41,653 nucleotides of DNA from Planctomycetia bacterium (GTDB taxonomy: Bacteria > Planctomycetota > UBA8108 > SXIK01), in the NCBI GenBank assembly GCA_005772855.1, contig SXIK01000204.1:1-41653 (forward strand), in the 5' to 3' direction. The stretch's first letter is position 1; every line of letters begins with the position of its first letter. The notes under the pieces were generated by a model. It made no database searches. It was not told the origin of the DNA and saw only the letters and a list, made by a program, of their open reading frames with translations. Positions 1 to 8,250 of this stretch are shown one piece after another. The position numbers and the translations under genes were made by a program.

Positions 1-603
1 ATCTTCTCCGCCCAGGTTCAAGTGGATCTTGTTATCCTCGCCAAGAGCGCAGTACCGCGGGATGGACACCTTTGATTCACCCTGAAAAATGTGGGGCTCG
101 TCAGTGACTTTCTTCAGTCCCGGAACTCCCAGAGACCACTGTGCCCCAGGACCTGGCAGCGCCTTGCCGTCCACCGCGACGAGTGGCGCCTTCACTCCCA
201 TAATTCCCGCAGGCCAGTCCACAGGGGAATTCGCCTCATAGACCTTCTGGGTGCCAGCTACCTTCTGCCAGCCGGTGATCTTGTACTTGGGGCAGGTAAT
301 GAACACCGGGTCATCCCCGAAGGCCTGAAAGGTGATCGGCTTGCCCGGGGTGCCGGAGTTCTTGGGAGAAAGCGTCTCTTGATAGACTCCTGCCTTGATG
401 TAAACCGTGTCCCCCGCCACAGCCACCGCCGCCGCCTTCGACAAAGTCAGCCAGGGTTGAGCCAGAGTCCCGGGGTTGGTGTCGGCCGCCCCCGGCTGTT
501 TCTGCGACACGTAGTAGGTCTCCGCTCGCGCTCCATGTCCCATCGCCAGGAACATCACCACAACACTCAAGCCCGGGATACAACGTCGGGGATTCATGTT
601 CAT
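1..603 (-). CDS. Secreted parallel beta-helix (DUF1565/pectate-lyase-like) protein, 3' end outside window
   Basis: The open frame runs off the left edge, so about 201 N-terminal residues are visible. It starts with a signal peptide (hydrophobic stretch about residues 10-26, ending in GARAE). The mature part opens with TYYVSQ, a Gly/Asn-rich loop and TLAQPWLTLSKA, followed by AGDTVYIKAGVYQE and SGTPGKPITFQA. This series is typical of extracellular right-handed beta-helix proteins, many of which bind or cleave polysaccharide. No catalytic residues can be judged because the core is missing. I chose the ATG at 603 over the in-frame ATG at 597 because AAGGA lies about six bases upstream of 603. 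The gene is transcribed leftward, away from the VWA protein gene. Family assignment is by recognised motif style; substrate is unknown. Confidence 0.72.
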   Translation of the reverse strand, partial: MNMNPRRCIPGLSVVVMFLAMGHGARAETYYVSQKQPGAADTNPGTLAQPWLTLSKAAAVAVAGDTVYIKAGVYQETLSPKNSGTPGKPITFQAFGDDPVFITCPKYKITGWQKVAGTQKVYEANSPVDWPAGIMGVKAPLVAVDGKALPGPGAQWSLGVPGLKKVTDEPHIFQGESKVSIPRYCALGEDNKIHLNLGGED

Positions 604-657
604 GCCAATCCTTTCATGTGATGCTCATCCTCCGCTTTTCGTGAAACACCCTGCTAA

Positions 658-694
658 AAGTGTGCATTCCCCAGCGCACGAAGAATGCACATTC
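658..694. promoter_or_regulatory. Two oppositely oriented copies of a 12-bp near-palindrome, candidate operator
   Basis: Positions 683-694 read GAATGCACATTC, a palindrome with 5-bp arms and a 2-bp centre. Positions 658-669, read on the minus strand, give GAATGCACACTT, the same site with two changes. The two centres are 25 bp apart, and the outer halves form a perfect 9-bp inverted repeat (661-669 with 683-691). They lie 55-91 bases upstream of the beta-helix start, a usual place for a repressor or activator pair. No T-run follows, so a terminator is unlikely. Confidence 0.35.
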
Positions 695-1056
695 CTCTGC
701 TCACAACAGCTTCAGTTTGCCTCGAAGACTCCGTGCAGTAGAGATGCGAGCAATCTTGGAGGGGAAAGTCCACCGTTTTCTTGACACTCCCTGTACTCCT
801 CGCGGGAGAGGAAGCCCCCCCCGCACCGGCCGCCTCCGACGTCGATGGCGGGTGAGCCTGGGTCCGGATGTCCCAATCACGGCCGCGAGGCTCCGAACTT
901 ACCACTAACGATCCAGGACCCTTCGAGCCCTCGGCGGATAGCCAACCTCCCCGAAGATTGCGGGCTGTCCGGTAGTCTCTTTTAGGTTCCGCCGGACCCG
1001 ATTCGCGCATTCCGTCCCTGCGCAATGCCTTGACGGCCATCCTTTGCTGAAACTTA

Positions 1057-1085
1057 TTGATTCGGGGCAAGCCGTGGATTAAAAA
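1057..1085 (+). promoter_or_regulatory. Possible sigma-70-type promoter for the VWA protein gene
   Basis: TTGATT (1057-1062) and TAAAAA (1080-1085) are separated by 17 bases, each matching four of six consensus positions. This would leave an untranslated leader of roughly 150 bases before the ATG at 1245. Weak evidence by pattern only. Confidence 0.2.
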
Positions 1086-1244
1086 TCCTGCTGGATCGTG
1101 GGCCAATTGGATCTTGGTGGGTCGTGCGAGGAGTTTTCAAGTTCCGCTTTTTCTTGAGCCACGGCGCCATCGTTCCCCCCGTAAGGGGATGGACGGCCTG
1201 TTTCTTGGTAACCCACCTGTCTGTTCCATGGGGAGATAGCACAC

Positions 1245-4200
1245 ATGAAACGATTTCAATCTTCCGCAGCTGCGCTGATGGTTCTGACGACCCTTTCGGG
1301 GGCTGTGCGAGGCTCGGACTCGCCACTCAACGACCTTCTTGAGCTGCTGAAGGGATCCGTCGAGTTCGACTTCCTCTTCACTGACGACGTCGCGAACACC
1401 CACCACGACTTCTTCCCCCTCAACCAGGCGCAGAATGCACGAGACGCGTTCGATCTGTCCTACGATGTTTTCACGCAGGCCCCCTACAATTTCCTGACCC
1501 CGTTCGTGACGACGCTGCCCGACTTCAATGTCACGATCAATGACTCCACCAACGTCGGCGGGGCCGGCACCGGCGGAATCTCACTGGACGCCCCAAACCT
1601 GGTGAGTCAGACGGAGTGCTTCATCCGGGGCACCTCACTCCACGAACTCTTTCACACGATCCAGTACAGCTACAACAACTCAAAGCCCTCCGTGCAGCGC
1701 TGGGCCCGCGAGTCGACCGCTCGAGCCATGGAGGACAAGTCGTTCACCGATCTCGACAACTCCATTGTCTGCAACTTCGTTCCGGGAGAGGTCAACGGCT
1801 ACATGGGAAATCCCGACCAGGACCTCTTCGCCTCGGACAACCCTTACAAGTCGGCCCTCTTCTGGATGTACGCCATGGAGCAGCTCGGAAACACCGCGGG
1901 CGAGCCGCAGCGGGGCGTGGACTTCATTCGCCGATTCTGGGAGCGCGTCGAGGACACCGCCAACAACTCAACCGACGATGCGATCGAGGAGCTGCGCCAG
2001 ACGGTCAGCGAATTCGCGGCGGGGAAGAACACCGAGCAGAACTTCGACGACTTCTTCCGCGACTTCGGCATTGCCAACTACACGCACAACCTCGACGCGA
2101 CCGCGCTGCCCAACCCGAACCGCTACCGGTACGTCGATGAAACCGCGGCGGGCGGGGGCGTGACCTTCAACGCAGTGAGCCGGGATATGGTGGCCGTGCC
2201 GTCCAGCGGCTCATCCTCGGTAACACGCTACGGCAACCACTACCTCGAGGCCGATATTTCGAGCAACGCCGATTGCATCGTGGTCGGCTTCCACGGTGAA
2301 TCCGACGAGACGGTGGGCTGGGCGCTCCTTGGAATCAAGTCCGGGGGCCGGGCCGTCACGTTGTCAAAAGCGAAGGGACAGTCTTTTTTCGGGGCGCTGC
2401 TCCAGCCCACGAGCGATCCCTTCGTGAAACTGGCCGTGGTGGTGACAGGGCTCGATGACTCGACCAACTTCGATTACGACTTCGCGATCGGCAACGTTAA
2501 GGTCCAGATCGAACGCCCGACGCTGACCCGGCAGGCGCTCGTCGGACCGCACGACGCCCCGGGGAGCTTCATCGCTCGCTTGCGCGTCAACGGCATCGAG
2601 GAGCTGACCCCCGCAGGGGCAGCGTCGATCAAGGGGCTCGAGCCCAGCACGTTCGAGGTCACCGTGGGCGGAGATGACGCCACGGTGGTCACAGGCGCAT
2701 ACGTCGGGGGGGACTACTGGCTCGTGGTACAAGCGCCGGTCAAACCGGCCGACGGGCTCTTTGATCTCCAGATTGTTTCCTGCGGTGTCTCCGCCACGTC
2801 ACGCCAGTCCATCCTCTACGGCGACTACATCATGAACCAGGTGATCGTCCTGGACAAATCGGGGAGCATGAACGCGCCCACCGGCAACACGAAGATCAGC
2901 GCGGCCAGGGTGGCAGGGTCGCTCTTCGTGGACGCCGCACGGACCGGCGACCGACTGGGCGTCGTCACGTTCAATGGCACCAACAACGAGTGCAACGATG
3001 ACTCGCAGCTCCTCCGCGACCTGGACACCGTGAACGACGCCAACCGCACGGCCGCGAGGAACGCCATCGGGGGTGTGTTGACCTCGGGCTGGACGTCCAT
3101 CGGCGACGGGATCGAACGCGCCGAGGGCCGCCTCGATGTGAAGGCGACGACACCCCTCGACTTCCGCTACATCATCCTTCTTTCCGACGGCATGGAAAAC
3201 GAGGGCCGTTTCTGGAACAGCGTGAACACGTGCGCGGGCGGCGGCAGTGAGGCCGCGGTGCGTCCGGGTGTGCTTGCCAGCGGCACGGTCGTGCACTCGA
3301 TTGCCTTCGGCCCCGAGACGAACCAGGAGTTGATGCAGGAGATTGCCTCCAGCACAACTGGCGATTACTACTATGTCGATGTGTCCGAGGGGTTGGGCGG
3401 CTCGGTCGATCAGCCCGACGGGTCGGGCGCAGCCACAGGTATCTCGCCATCACTCCTGAGACTTCCCAACCGCATCAGCGACGTCTATGTCTCCGTGGCC
3501 GACCGCATCCGCGGCCGGCAGCGGCTCTTCTCAGCAGTGGGGACGACCGTCGCCGGAAAAGAGCTGGAGAAGGAGTTCCCGCTCAGGGAGAACGAGGTGG
3601 CCGACGCCGTCTTCTTCTTCAACTGGGACGATCCAGGAGCTGGCCTCGCCGTTGTCCTCCTCGATGGCGCGGGGAACCAGGTAACCACCGCCACGCACCC
3701 GGTCGAGATCTCGCAGAACTTGACCCACAAGGTCTACCGCTTCCTCAAGCCAATTTCACCCGGCCAAAAACAGTGGACAGCGCTCATCACCGGCCAAAAA
3801 GCGACTCAAGTCCTCTGCGGTCTTTCGGGACGTCCCATAAGCGGCGTGCGCCTCGACCTCGTCATTGGCCAGTACCTGGGCGCGGGCCAGTCGCCGCCGG
3901 CTCCGAGCTTCCTCGTGGGCCAGCCCATCCAGCTCGTCGGCATACTCACGGACAGAAAGGGACGGATCCGGGGAGCGAACGTCAGTGGAGAGGTGGAGCG
4001 CCCGAACGGACAGATCGACGAGATCGCTCTCGTGGACGATGGCGCGCACGACGACGGCGCAGCGAATGATGGTGTCTATGGAGTCCTCTACACACGCACC
4101 GATCTGGGCAGCCGGGGCGGCGTTCCCGACGACCAGAGCGGCAAGGACCCGGGCCAGCGCGGAAGCTACGTCGTGTCGCTCGTGGGGACCGGCGAGTCGA

Positions 4201-5630
4201 ATGAAGGCGAGGCCTTCACACGGTTCGCAAATGGCGGCTTCCAGGTCGTCCTCGACACAGAGCTGAACCCAGACCGGGACCAGGACGGTCTACCCGACCG
4301 CTGGGAGATCGCCCACGGTTTCGATCCTCTGAAGCCGAACGGCAAGGGAGACCCCGACGGAGATGGCCTTCCCAACGATGAGGAGTATCGCCGGGGCACC
4401 GACCCCAATGACCCCGACACGGACGACGGGGGCGAGTCCGACGGCTCCGAGGTGAAGCGCGGTGCCAATCCGCTCAACCCGCGGGACGACAGCCCCTGCC
4501 GGCTGACGAGCTACTCCCTGGTCACGCGAGTGTCCGACAGCGATCGTGAAGGAGTACGGCCTGTCCCTCAAGCCAACGTCCTCATGTGGTCGATTCCGCT
4601 CGAACGTTGCAAGCCACTCGTCCATGTTTTTTGTGCCATCCGCGCGCCCGAGAAATTCGAGCGTGTGGCGACGATCCGCCCGGGCGATCGCGACTACGGC
4701 GCCTTCATCCACAAGGGGCTCACGGTGGGGCTGCCCTACTACTATTACTTGGTCGTCGAGGGCCAGGACGGGGCGATCTCGGCGCCAAGCGACGTGCTCC
4801 TGGGCATCCCGCTCGATGACCCGCTGCCGCCCGAGGGTTGGGTTCACATCAACTGCGGCTCGCCGACGACCGACTCACTGGACGTGAAGGTGTCCCTCGA
4901 CCTGAGCAGTGAGGCCGTCGAGTTTATTTTGTCCGCCTCGACCGATTTTTCCCTCGCAAGGTGGACGGAACTGAGTAAAGCCAACGTCCCATTCGGCCTC
5001 GCGAAGGCCGGCCCTGTACCCGGACCCCGCTTCGTTTACTGCAAGTACCGTAACAAGTCGGGCGCGGAGTCCTACACTTACTCGGCGTCCATCTTCTTCG
5101 ACCCACGGGGCAATTTCGATCGCGATCGGCTCTCCAATGAGATGGACCCTGACGACGACAACGACGGGGTGTCCGACGTCGACGAGATCCAGCGGTACTG
5201 CAGCAAACCATTCGACGCCGACTCGGACGGCGACGGCCTCCCGGACGGCGAGGAGGTGCGTCGGGGCACAAATCCAACAAGCTCCGACACGGACGGCGAC
5301 GGCCTGGACGACAGAGAGGACCCAGACCCTCTCGTGCGCACCAGTTTGCAGCGCGGTGGCGACTGCAACCAGGACGGCCAGCTGAACATGGCGGATGGCA
5401 TCTGCCTCCTCGGCCACCTCTTCCTCGGCACTCCGAACAAGCTGCCCTGCGGCGGGGGCGCGGTGACGGACCAGGCGAATATTAATCTGCTCGACTTGAA
5501 CGGCAGCCGTGCCGTGGATATCTCTGACGCCGGGTACCTCTTCGGGTACCTGTTCCTCGGCAGCAGGCCGCCAATCCAGGGGCTCGAATGCCGGCCCATC
5601 AACGGCTGCCAGAACGTCTGCAAGCCCTGA
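1245..5630 (+). CDS. Giant secreted protein: HExxH metalloprotease-like region, VWA domain, thrombospondin type-3 repeats, dockerin-like tail
   Basis: A 1461-residue exported protein; signal peptide about residues 1-24 and a good Shine-Dalgarno GGGGAG at 1231-1235. Residues 133-137 are HELFH, followed 19 residues later by a conserved-looking Glu156 (WARE), the layout of gluzincin-type zinc peptidases such as the MXAN_6640-type putative metalloproteases. A VWA domain spans about 530-720, with MIDAS DKSGS at 537-541 and Asp648 in LLSDG. A region near 880-990 resembles the choice-of-anchor X beta-sandwich that follows VWA domains. Asp-rich thrombospondin type-3 repeats lie at about 1005-1075 and 1290-1365, with an FN3-like segment between. 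The end (about 1371-1461) carries two dockerin-like calcium loops with GHLFLG and GYLFLG. It is probably surface-located, Ca-stabilised and adhesive or proteolytic. Proteolytic activity is inferred from the motif alone. Confidence 0.85.
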   Translation: MKRFQSSAAALMVLTTLSGAVRGSDSPLNDLLELLKGSVEFDFLFTDDVANTHHDFFPLNQAQNARDAFDLSYDVFTQAPYNFLTPFVTTLPDFNVTINDSTNVGGAGTGGISLDAPNLVSQTECFIRGTSLHELFHTIQYSYNNSKPSVQRWARESTARAMEDKSFTDLDNSIVCNFVPGEVNGYMGNPDQDLFASDNPYKSALFWMYAMEQLGNTAGEPQRGVDFIRRFWERVEDTANNSTDDAIEELRQTVSEFAAGKNTEQNFDDFFRDFGIANYTHNLDATALPNPNRYRYVDETAAGGGVTFNAVSRDMVAVPSSGSSSVTRYGNHYLEADISSNADCIVVGFHGESDETVGWALLGIKSGGRAVTLSKAKGQSFFGALLQPTSDPFVKLAVVVTGLDDSTNFDYDFAIGNVKVQIERPTLTRQALVGPHDAPGSFIARLRVNGIEELTPAGAASIKGLEPSTFEVTVGGDDATVVTGAYVGGDYWLVVQAPVKPADGLFDLQIVSCGVSATSRQSILYGDYIMNQVIVLDKSGSMNAPTGNTKISAARVAGSLFVDAARTGDRLGVVTFNGTNNECNDDSQLLRDLDTVNDANRTAARNAIGGVLTSGWTSIGDGIERAEGRLDVKATTPLDFRYIILLSDGMENEGRFWNSVNTCAGGGSEAAVRPGVLASGTVVHSIAFGPETNQELMQEIASSTTGDYYYVDVSEGLGGSVDQPDGSGAATGISPSLLRLPNRISDVYVSVADRIRGRQRLFSAVGTTVAGKELEKEFPLRENEVADAVFFFNWDDPGAGLAVVLLDGAGNQVTTATHPVEISQNLTHKVYRFLKPISPGQKQWTALITGQKATQVLCGLSGRPISGVRLDLVIGQYLGAGQSPPAPSFLVGQPIQLVGILTDRKGRIRGANVSGEVERPNGQIDEIALVDDGAHDDGAANDGVYGVLYTRTDLGSRGGVPDDQSGKDPGQRGSYVVSLVGTGESNEGEAFTRFANGGFQVVLDTELNPDRDQDGLPDRWEIAHGFDPLKPNGKGDPDGDGLPNDEEYRRGTDPNDPDTDDGGESDGSEVKRGANPLNPRDDSPCRLTSYSLVTRVSDSDREGVRPVPQANVLMWSIPLERCKPLVHVFCAIRAPEKFERVATIRPGDRDYGAFIHKGLTVGLPYYYYLVVEGQDGAISAPSDVLLGIPLDDPLPPEGWVHINCGSPTTDSLDVKVSLDLSSEAVEFILSASTDFSLARWTELSKANVPFGLAKAGPVPGPRFVYCKYRNKSGAESYTYSASIFFDPRGNFDRDRLSNEMDPDDDNDGVSDVDEIQRYCSKPFDADSDGDGLPDGEEVRRGTNPTSSDTDGDGLDDREDPDPLVRTSLQRGGDCNQDGQLNMADGICLLGHLFLGTPNKLPCGGGAVTDQANINLLDLNGSRAVDISDAGYLFGYLFLGSRPPIQGLECRPINGCQNVCKP

Positions 5631-5684
5631 CGACCGCCCACCAGCAGCTCGTTTCTGAAAAATGGCCGCTGGGCGCGACATTCT

Positions 5685-5721
5685 TCGCACGCCCGTCTCC
5701 CGACGTGGGGGGGGCGTGCGA
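5685..5721 (+). terminator. Possible terminator hairpin after the VWA protein gene
   Basis: A perfect 10-bp GC-rich stem (5685-5694 with 5712-5721) encloses a 17-base loop and is followed by GTTT. It begins 54 bases after the stop codon of the upstream gene. The loop is long and the T-run short, so strength is uncertain. Confidence 0.4.
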
Positions 5722-5888
5722 GTTTGGGGAAAAGCCGCCGTGAGCAAACAATCAGGGGAACCCACGACCGAGAATGAACGCCTCATCCCCGAAGAACAGT
5801 CCGCCCTGCGCTGATAAATTCGAGGCCAGGTGCCGTCGACCGGGCGAGAGCGGAGGACAGGGTCGGCGCGCACAGCCTCCGGGGTCCG

Positions 5889-5894
5889 TACAAT
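5889..5894 (+). promoter_or_regulatory. Possible -10 box (TACAAT) directly before the transglutaminase-like gene
   Basis: TACAAT matches five of six -10 positions. Its expected transcription start, near 5901, lies only a few bases before the ATG at 5905, and no Shine-Dalgarno is visible. That would give a nearly leaderless message. No -35 hexamer is recognisable at the proper distance. Confidence 0.25.
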
Positions 5895-5904
5895 CGGTGC
5901 TTGT

Positions 5905-7005
5905 ATGCGCCTCCTACCCTTCTCTTGCCTCCTTCTGTGTGCACTGACCAGTGGCCCAAGAACCACACTTGCCCAGGCGTATCGACAAGCCCGTCGGCAG
6001 CTTGAATTCGAAGGGATCTTCCAGCGCACTCTCTCCCGTCACGATCGCCAGATCTCCTTTGTCCACCGGGTGAGAAACAACGCGAGGGCTCCCCTCCGCC
6101 AGGTGGAGATCTCCCTGGCCGTTCCACGAAACAACGCTCGCCAGCACATTCACAGGCTCGAATTCACCCCCAAACCAACTCGGACCACGACGGACGGATG
6201 GGAGCAGGAGACCGCCTACTTCGAGATCGACTCGATCCCCGCCGGAGGCGAGGCGGAGGTGCGCTTGAAGGCATCCGTCACCCTGCTGGACCTCCAGTGG
6301 ATGCTCACGGACCGAGATGTGGGCACCTTGGACGAGATTCCGGAGCGCGTGGTGCGGCACTATCTCCGCAACGGCGACAACTACAAGCTCGAGGAAGCCA
6401 TCGTTCAGAGGGCAGCGAAGCGTATCAAGGCTAACGAGGGATCCATTCTGGAACGTGTTCGCCGAATCCATGACTTCGTGATCGACACGATCGAATACAG
6501 CCGCGACGACCGCTGGGACCCCGCCGACAGAGTCCTGCGCGAGGGCAAGGGCTCCTGTTCCGAGTACTCCTACCTCATGATCGCACTCCTGCGTCTGAAC
6601 GGAATCCCGGCACGGTACGCCGGTGGATCCTGGATCGAAAAGAACGGCGTTTCTCCTCCGCGAGACTCCAGCCTCTGGATCGAGACGTTTGTCGATCGGA
6701 TCTTCCACCGTTGGGTGGAGGTCTATCTGCCTCGATGCGGCTGGTTCCCCGTCGATCCGACGCAAGACGATGTTGCTGACAAGGAGGGAGACCCTTACCG
6801 TTACTTTGGCCGCTTGCCGTGGTCGTACTTCACCCTGACGCATGGCGACGGCGACAAGTTCGAGAGCGGCCCACTGGGCTGGGAGTACCGGTCGAACACT
6901 CGGTGGCTTGGCGGCGTGGGAGTGGAGTCGCGGAACGTGCTGGTCGAGCGATTCGCGATCTGGAAGGCACCGGAAATCGCCGCCGGCGCGGCGGCGGGGA
7001 ACTGA
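5905..7005 (+). CDS. Exported transglutaminase-like cysteine protease-fold protein
   Basis: A 366-residue protein beginning with a clear signal peptide (MRLLPFSCLLLCALTSG..., cleavage about residue 24). An in-frame GTG at 5830 would add 25 residues, but these precede the signal peptide, so I prefer 5905. Residues about 30-140 form an N-terminal beta-rich domain. The transglutaminase core follows with the expected triad: Cys218 in GSCSEYSYLM, His268 in FHRWVEVYLP and Asp284 in VDPT. Bacterial members usually act as periplasmic proteases or peptide-modifying enzymes; the substrate here is unknown. The stop codon lies only nine bases from the stop of the convergent amidohydrolase operon, so the two transcripts must overlap or end inside each other's coding region. 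Confidence 0.85.
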   Translation: MRLLPFSCLLLCALTSGPRTTLAQAYRQARRQLEFEGIFQRTLSRHDRQISFVHRVRNNARAPLRQVEISLAVPRNNARQHIHRLEFTPKPTRTTTDGWEQETAYFEIDSIPAGGEAEVRLKASVTLLDLQWMLTDRDVGTLDEIPERVVRHYLRNGDNYKLEEAIVQRAAKRIKANEGSILERVRRIHDFVIDTIEYSRDDRWDPADRVLREGKGSCSEYSYLMIALLRLNGIPARYAGGSWIEKNGVSPPRDSSLWIETFVDRIFHRWVEVYLPRCGWFPVDPTQDDVADKEGDPYRYFGRLPWSYFTLTHGDGDKFESGPLGWEYRSNTRWLGGVGVESRNVLVERFAIWKAPEIAAGAAAGN

Positions 7006-7014
7006 CCGCCTCGC

Positions 7015-8250
7015 TCACCTCACGGGGATGTCCCGCAGGAGCGGGGACTTCTCCCGCTCGTAGTAGAGCTTGCCGTTGATATAGGCCCGCTCTACCAGGC
7101 TTCGAAAGTCGAGCGGGTGGCGAGTCAGGATCAAGATGTCGGCGTCCTTGCCCTTCTCGAGGCTGCCAACCCGGTCGGCAATCCCGAGGACCCGTGCAGG
7201 TTCAATGGTGATAGCCTGGATCGCAAGCTCCTCGTCGAGGCCACCGCGCACGGCGAAGGCAGCCTCCATGGCAAGAGCCGTGAGGTCCCGGCCGGCGAGA
7301 CCGTCAACCGAAACACCCCGGCGGAGCGGCAAGATGGACACCTGGACCCCAAGCGCTGCGAACGCCGCCGGAATACGAATCGGGATGAGCCCTTGCTCAT
7401 CCTGGATGGGTCGCGTGAGGTCGAAGTCGAAGTCCGGGCCTCGCGCCTTGAGCAGCACAGGGATCCGGCGGGCAGCCAAGTCGCGGGCGAGACGAACCGC
7501 TTGGTACGGGCGAGAGAGGATCAAGTCAAAGGGATACTTTTCGTGGATCGCCAGGATATCCAGCACCTGCTCCACGGTCTGCGCAGCAACAACGGTAGGC
7601 CTCTGATTCTCGAGAATTGTGACGTACAACGTCAGCTCGGGTGGCGCCCGGGGCGGCTGCAACTTCTTCGTCTCGGCCTCGCGGACGGCCTTGAGGTGCT
7701 CGGAGGCTTTGCGGAAACTCTCCCGCAGGCGGGCGAGGTTCAACTCCACCTGCCGCGTCGGAATTGCGAAATAGTTGAGCCCGGGCTCTCGAATCAGCAT
7801 CGAGTCCAGGTCACCCTGGGTAAGCTTGATCACCGCCGAATTGGCTCCGGAGATCGCCCCAGTATCTTCTCCGAAGATGCCGAAGAAGGGCACGTCAATA
7901 ACGTTGGCCGTGGTGATGCCGTTGGCCAGTGCAACTCGAAGCCCCAACTGGTAGGGGTCGAGGCTATCGGCAATGTTTCCGTCGGTGGCTGCCACACCGA
8001 CTCCGGAAGCCTCGATGGCCACCCATCCCGGCATCACGTACTTACCCGTCGCGTCAAGGACAGTGGATCCGGCGGGCACCGGAAGCTCACTACCCACCGC
8101 CTCGATCCTGGAGCCGCGGATGATCACCGTGCCCCTGGAGAGCATGGGGCCCACGGCCGTGATCACGGTACCACCGACGATCGCAGTCGCGGGTCGTTGC
8201 GGAAGGACCGGCACTTGCGCGAGGTAAAGCACGAGCAAGAGGCTTGTCAC
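7015..8250 (-). CDS. Exported amidohydrolase-like protein, metal ligands lost (operon gene 7)
   Basis: Last gene of the seven-gene operon, 411 residues, GTG start whose GTGA overlaps the upstream stop, with GGGGAGG eight bases before it. A short signal peptide covers about residues 1-22. The fold signatures of the imidazolonepropionase-like amidohydrolases are present: an N-terminal beta-sandwich (GGTVITAVG), PGWV at the first barrel strand, and a C-terminal ARVLGIADRVGSLEKGKDAD. The usual His-x-His is replaced by Glu80-x-Ser82. The strand-5 His is Ala (VVAAQTVEQ), the strand-6 His is lost in ILSRPYQA, and no Asp is found at strand 8. I infer a non-catalytic or radically altered member. A different metal-free activity cannot be excluded. 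Confidence 0.85.
   Translation of the reverse strand: MTSLLLVLYLAQVPVLPQRPATAIVGGTVITAVGPMLSRGTVIIRGSRIEAVGSELPVPAGSTVLDATGKYVMPGWVAIEASGVGVAATDGNIADSLDPYQLGLRVALANGITTANVIDVPFFGIFGEDTGAISGANSAVIKLTQGDLDSMLIREPGLNYFAIPTRQVELNLARLRESFRKASEHLKAVREAETKKLQPPRAPPELTLYVTILENQRPTVVAAQTVEQVLDILAIHEKYPFDLILSRPYQAVRLARDLAARRIPVLLKARGPDFDFDLTRPIQDEQGLIPIRIPAAFAALGVQVSILPLRRGVSVDGLAGRDLTALAMEAAFAVRGGLDEELAIQAITIEPARVLGIADRVGSLEKGKDADILILTRHPLDFRSLVERAYINGKLYYEREKSPLLRDIPVR

Larger units (their letters stand above)
604..1244. other. Intergenic region between divergent genes
   Basis: About 640 bases without a convincing gene. Several short open frames exist on both strands but none has a Shine-Dalgarno site or recognisable product. 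The stretch holds paired palindromic sites at 658-694 near the leftward gene and a possible promoter at 1057-1085 for the rightward gene. A perfect TTGACA occurs at 781-786 but has no matching -10 box. I see nothing else recognisable in it. Confidence 0.6.

Noticed and set aside
781-809. Perfect TTGACA at 781-786 as a promoter
   Set aside because: No -10-like hexamer 16-18 bases downstream.
654-1106. 150-residue minus-strand open frame in the left intergenic region
   Set aside because: No Shine-Dalgarno, irregular codon use and no recognisable motif.
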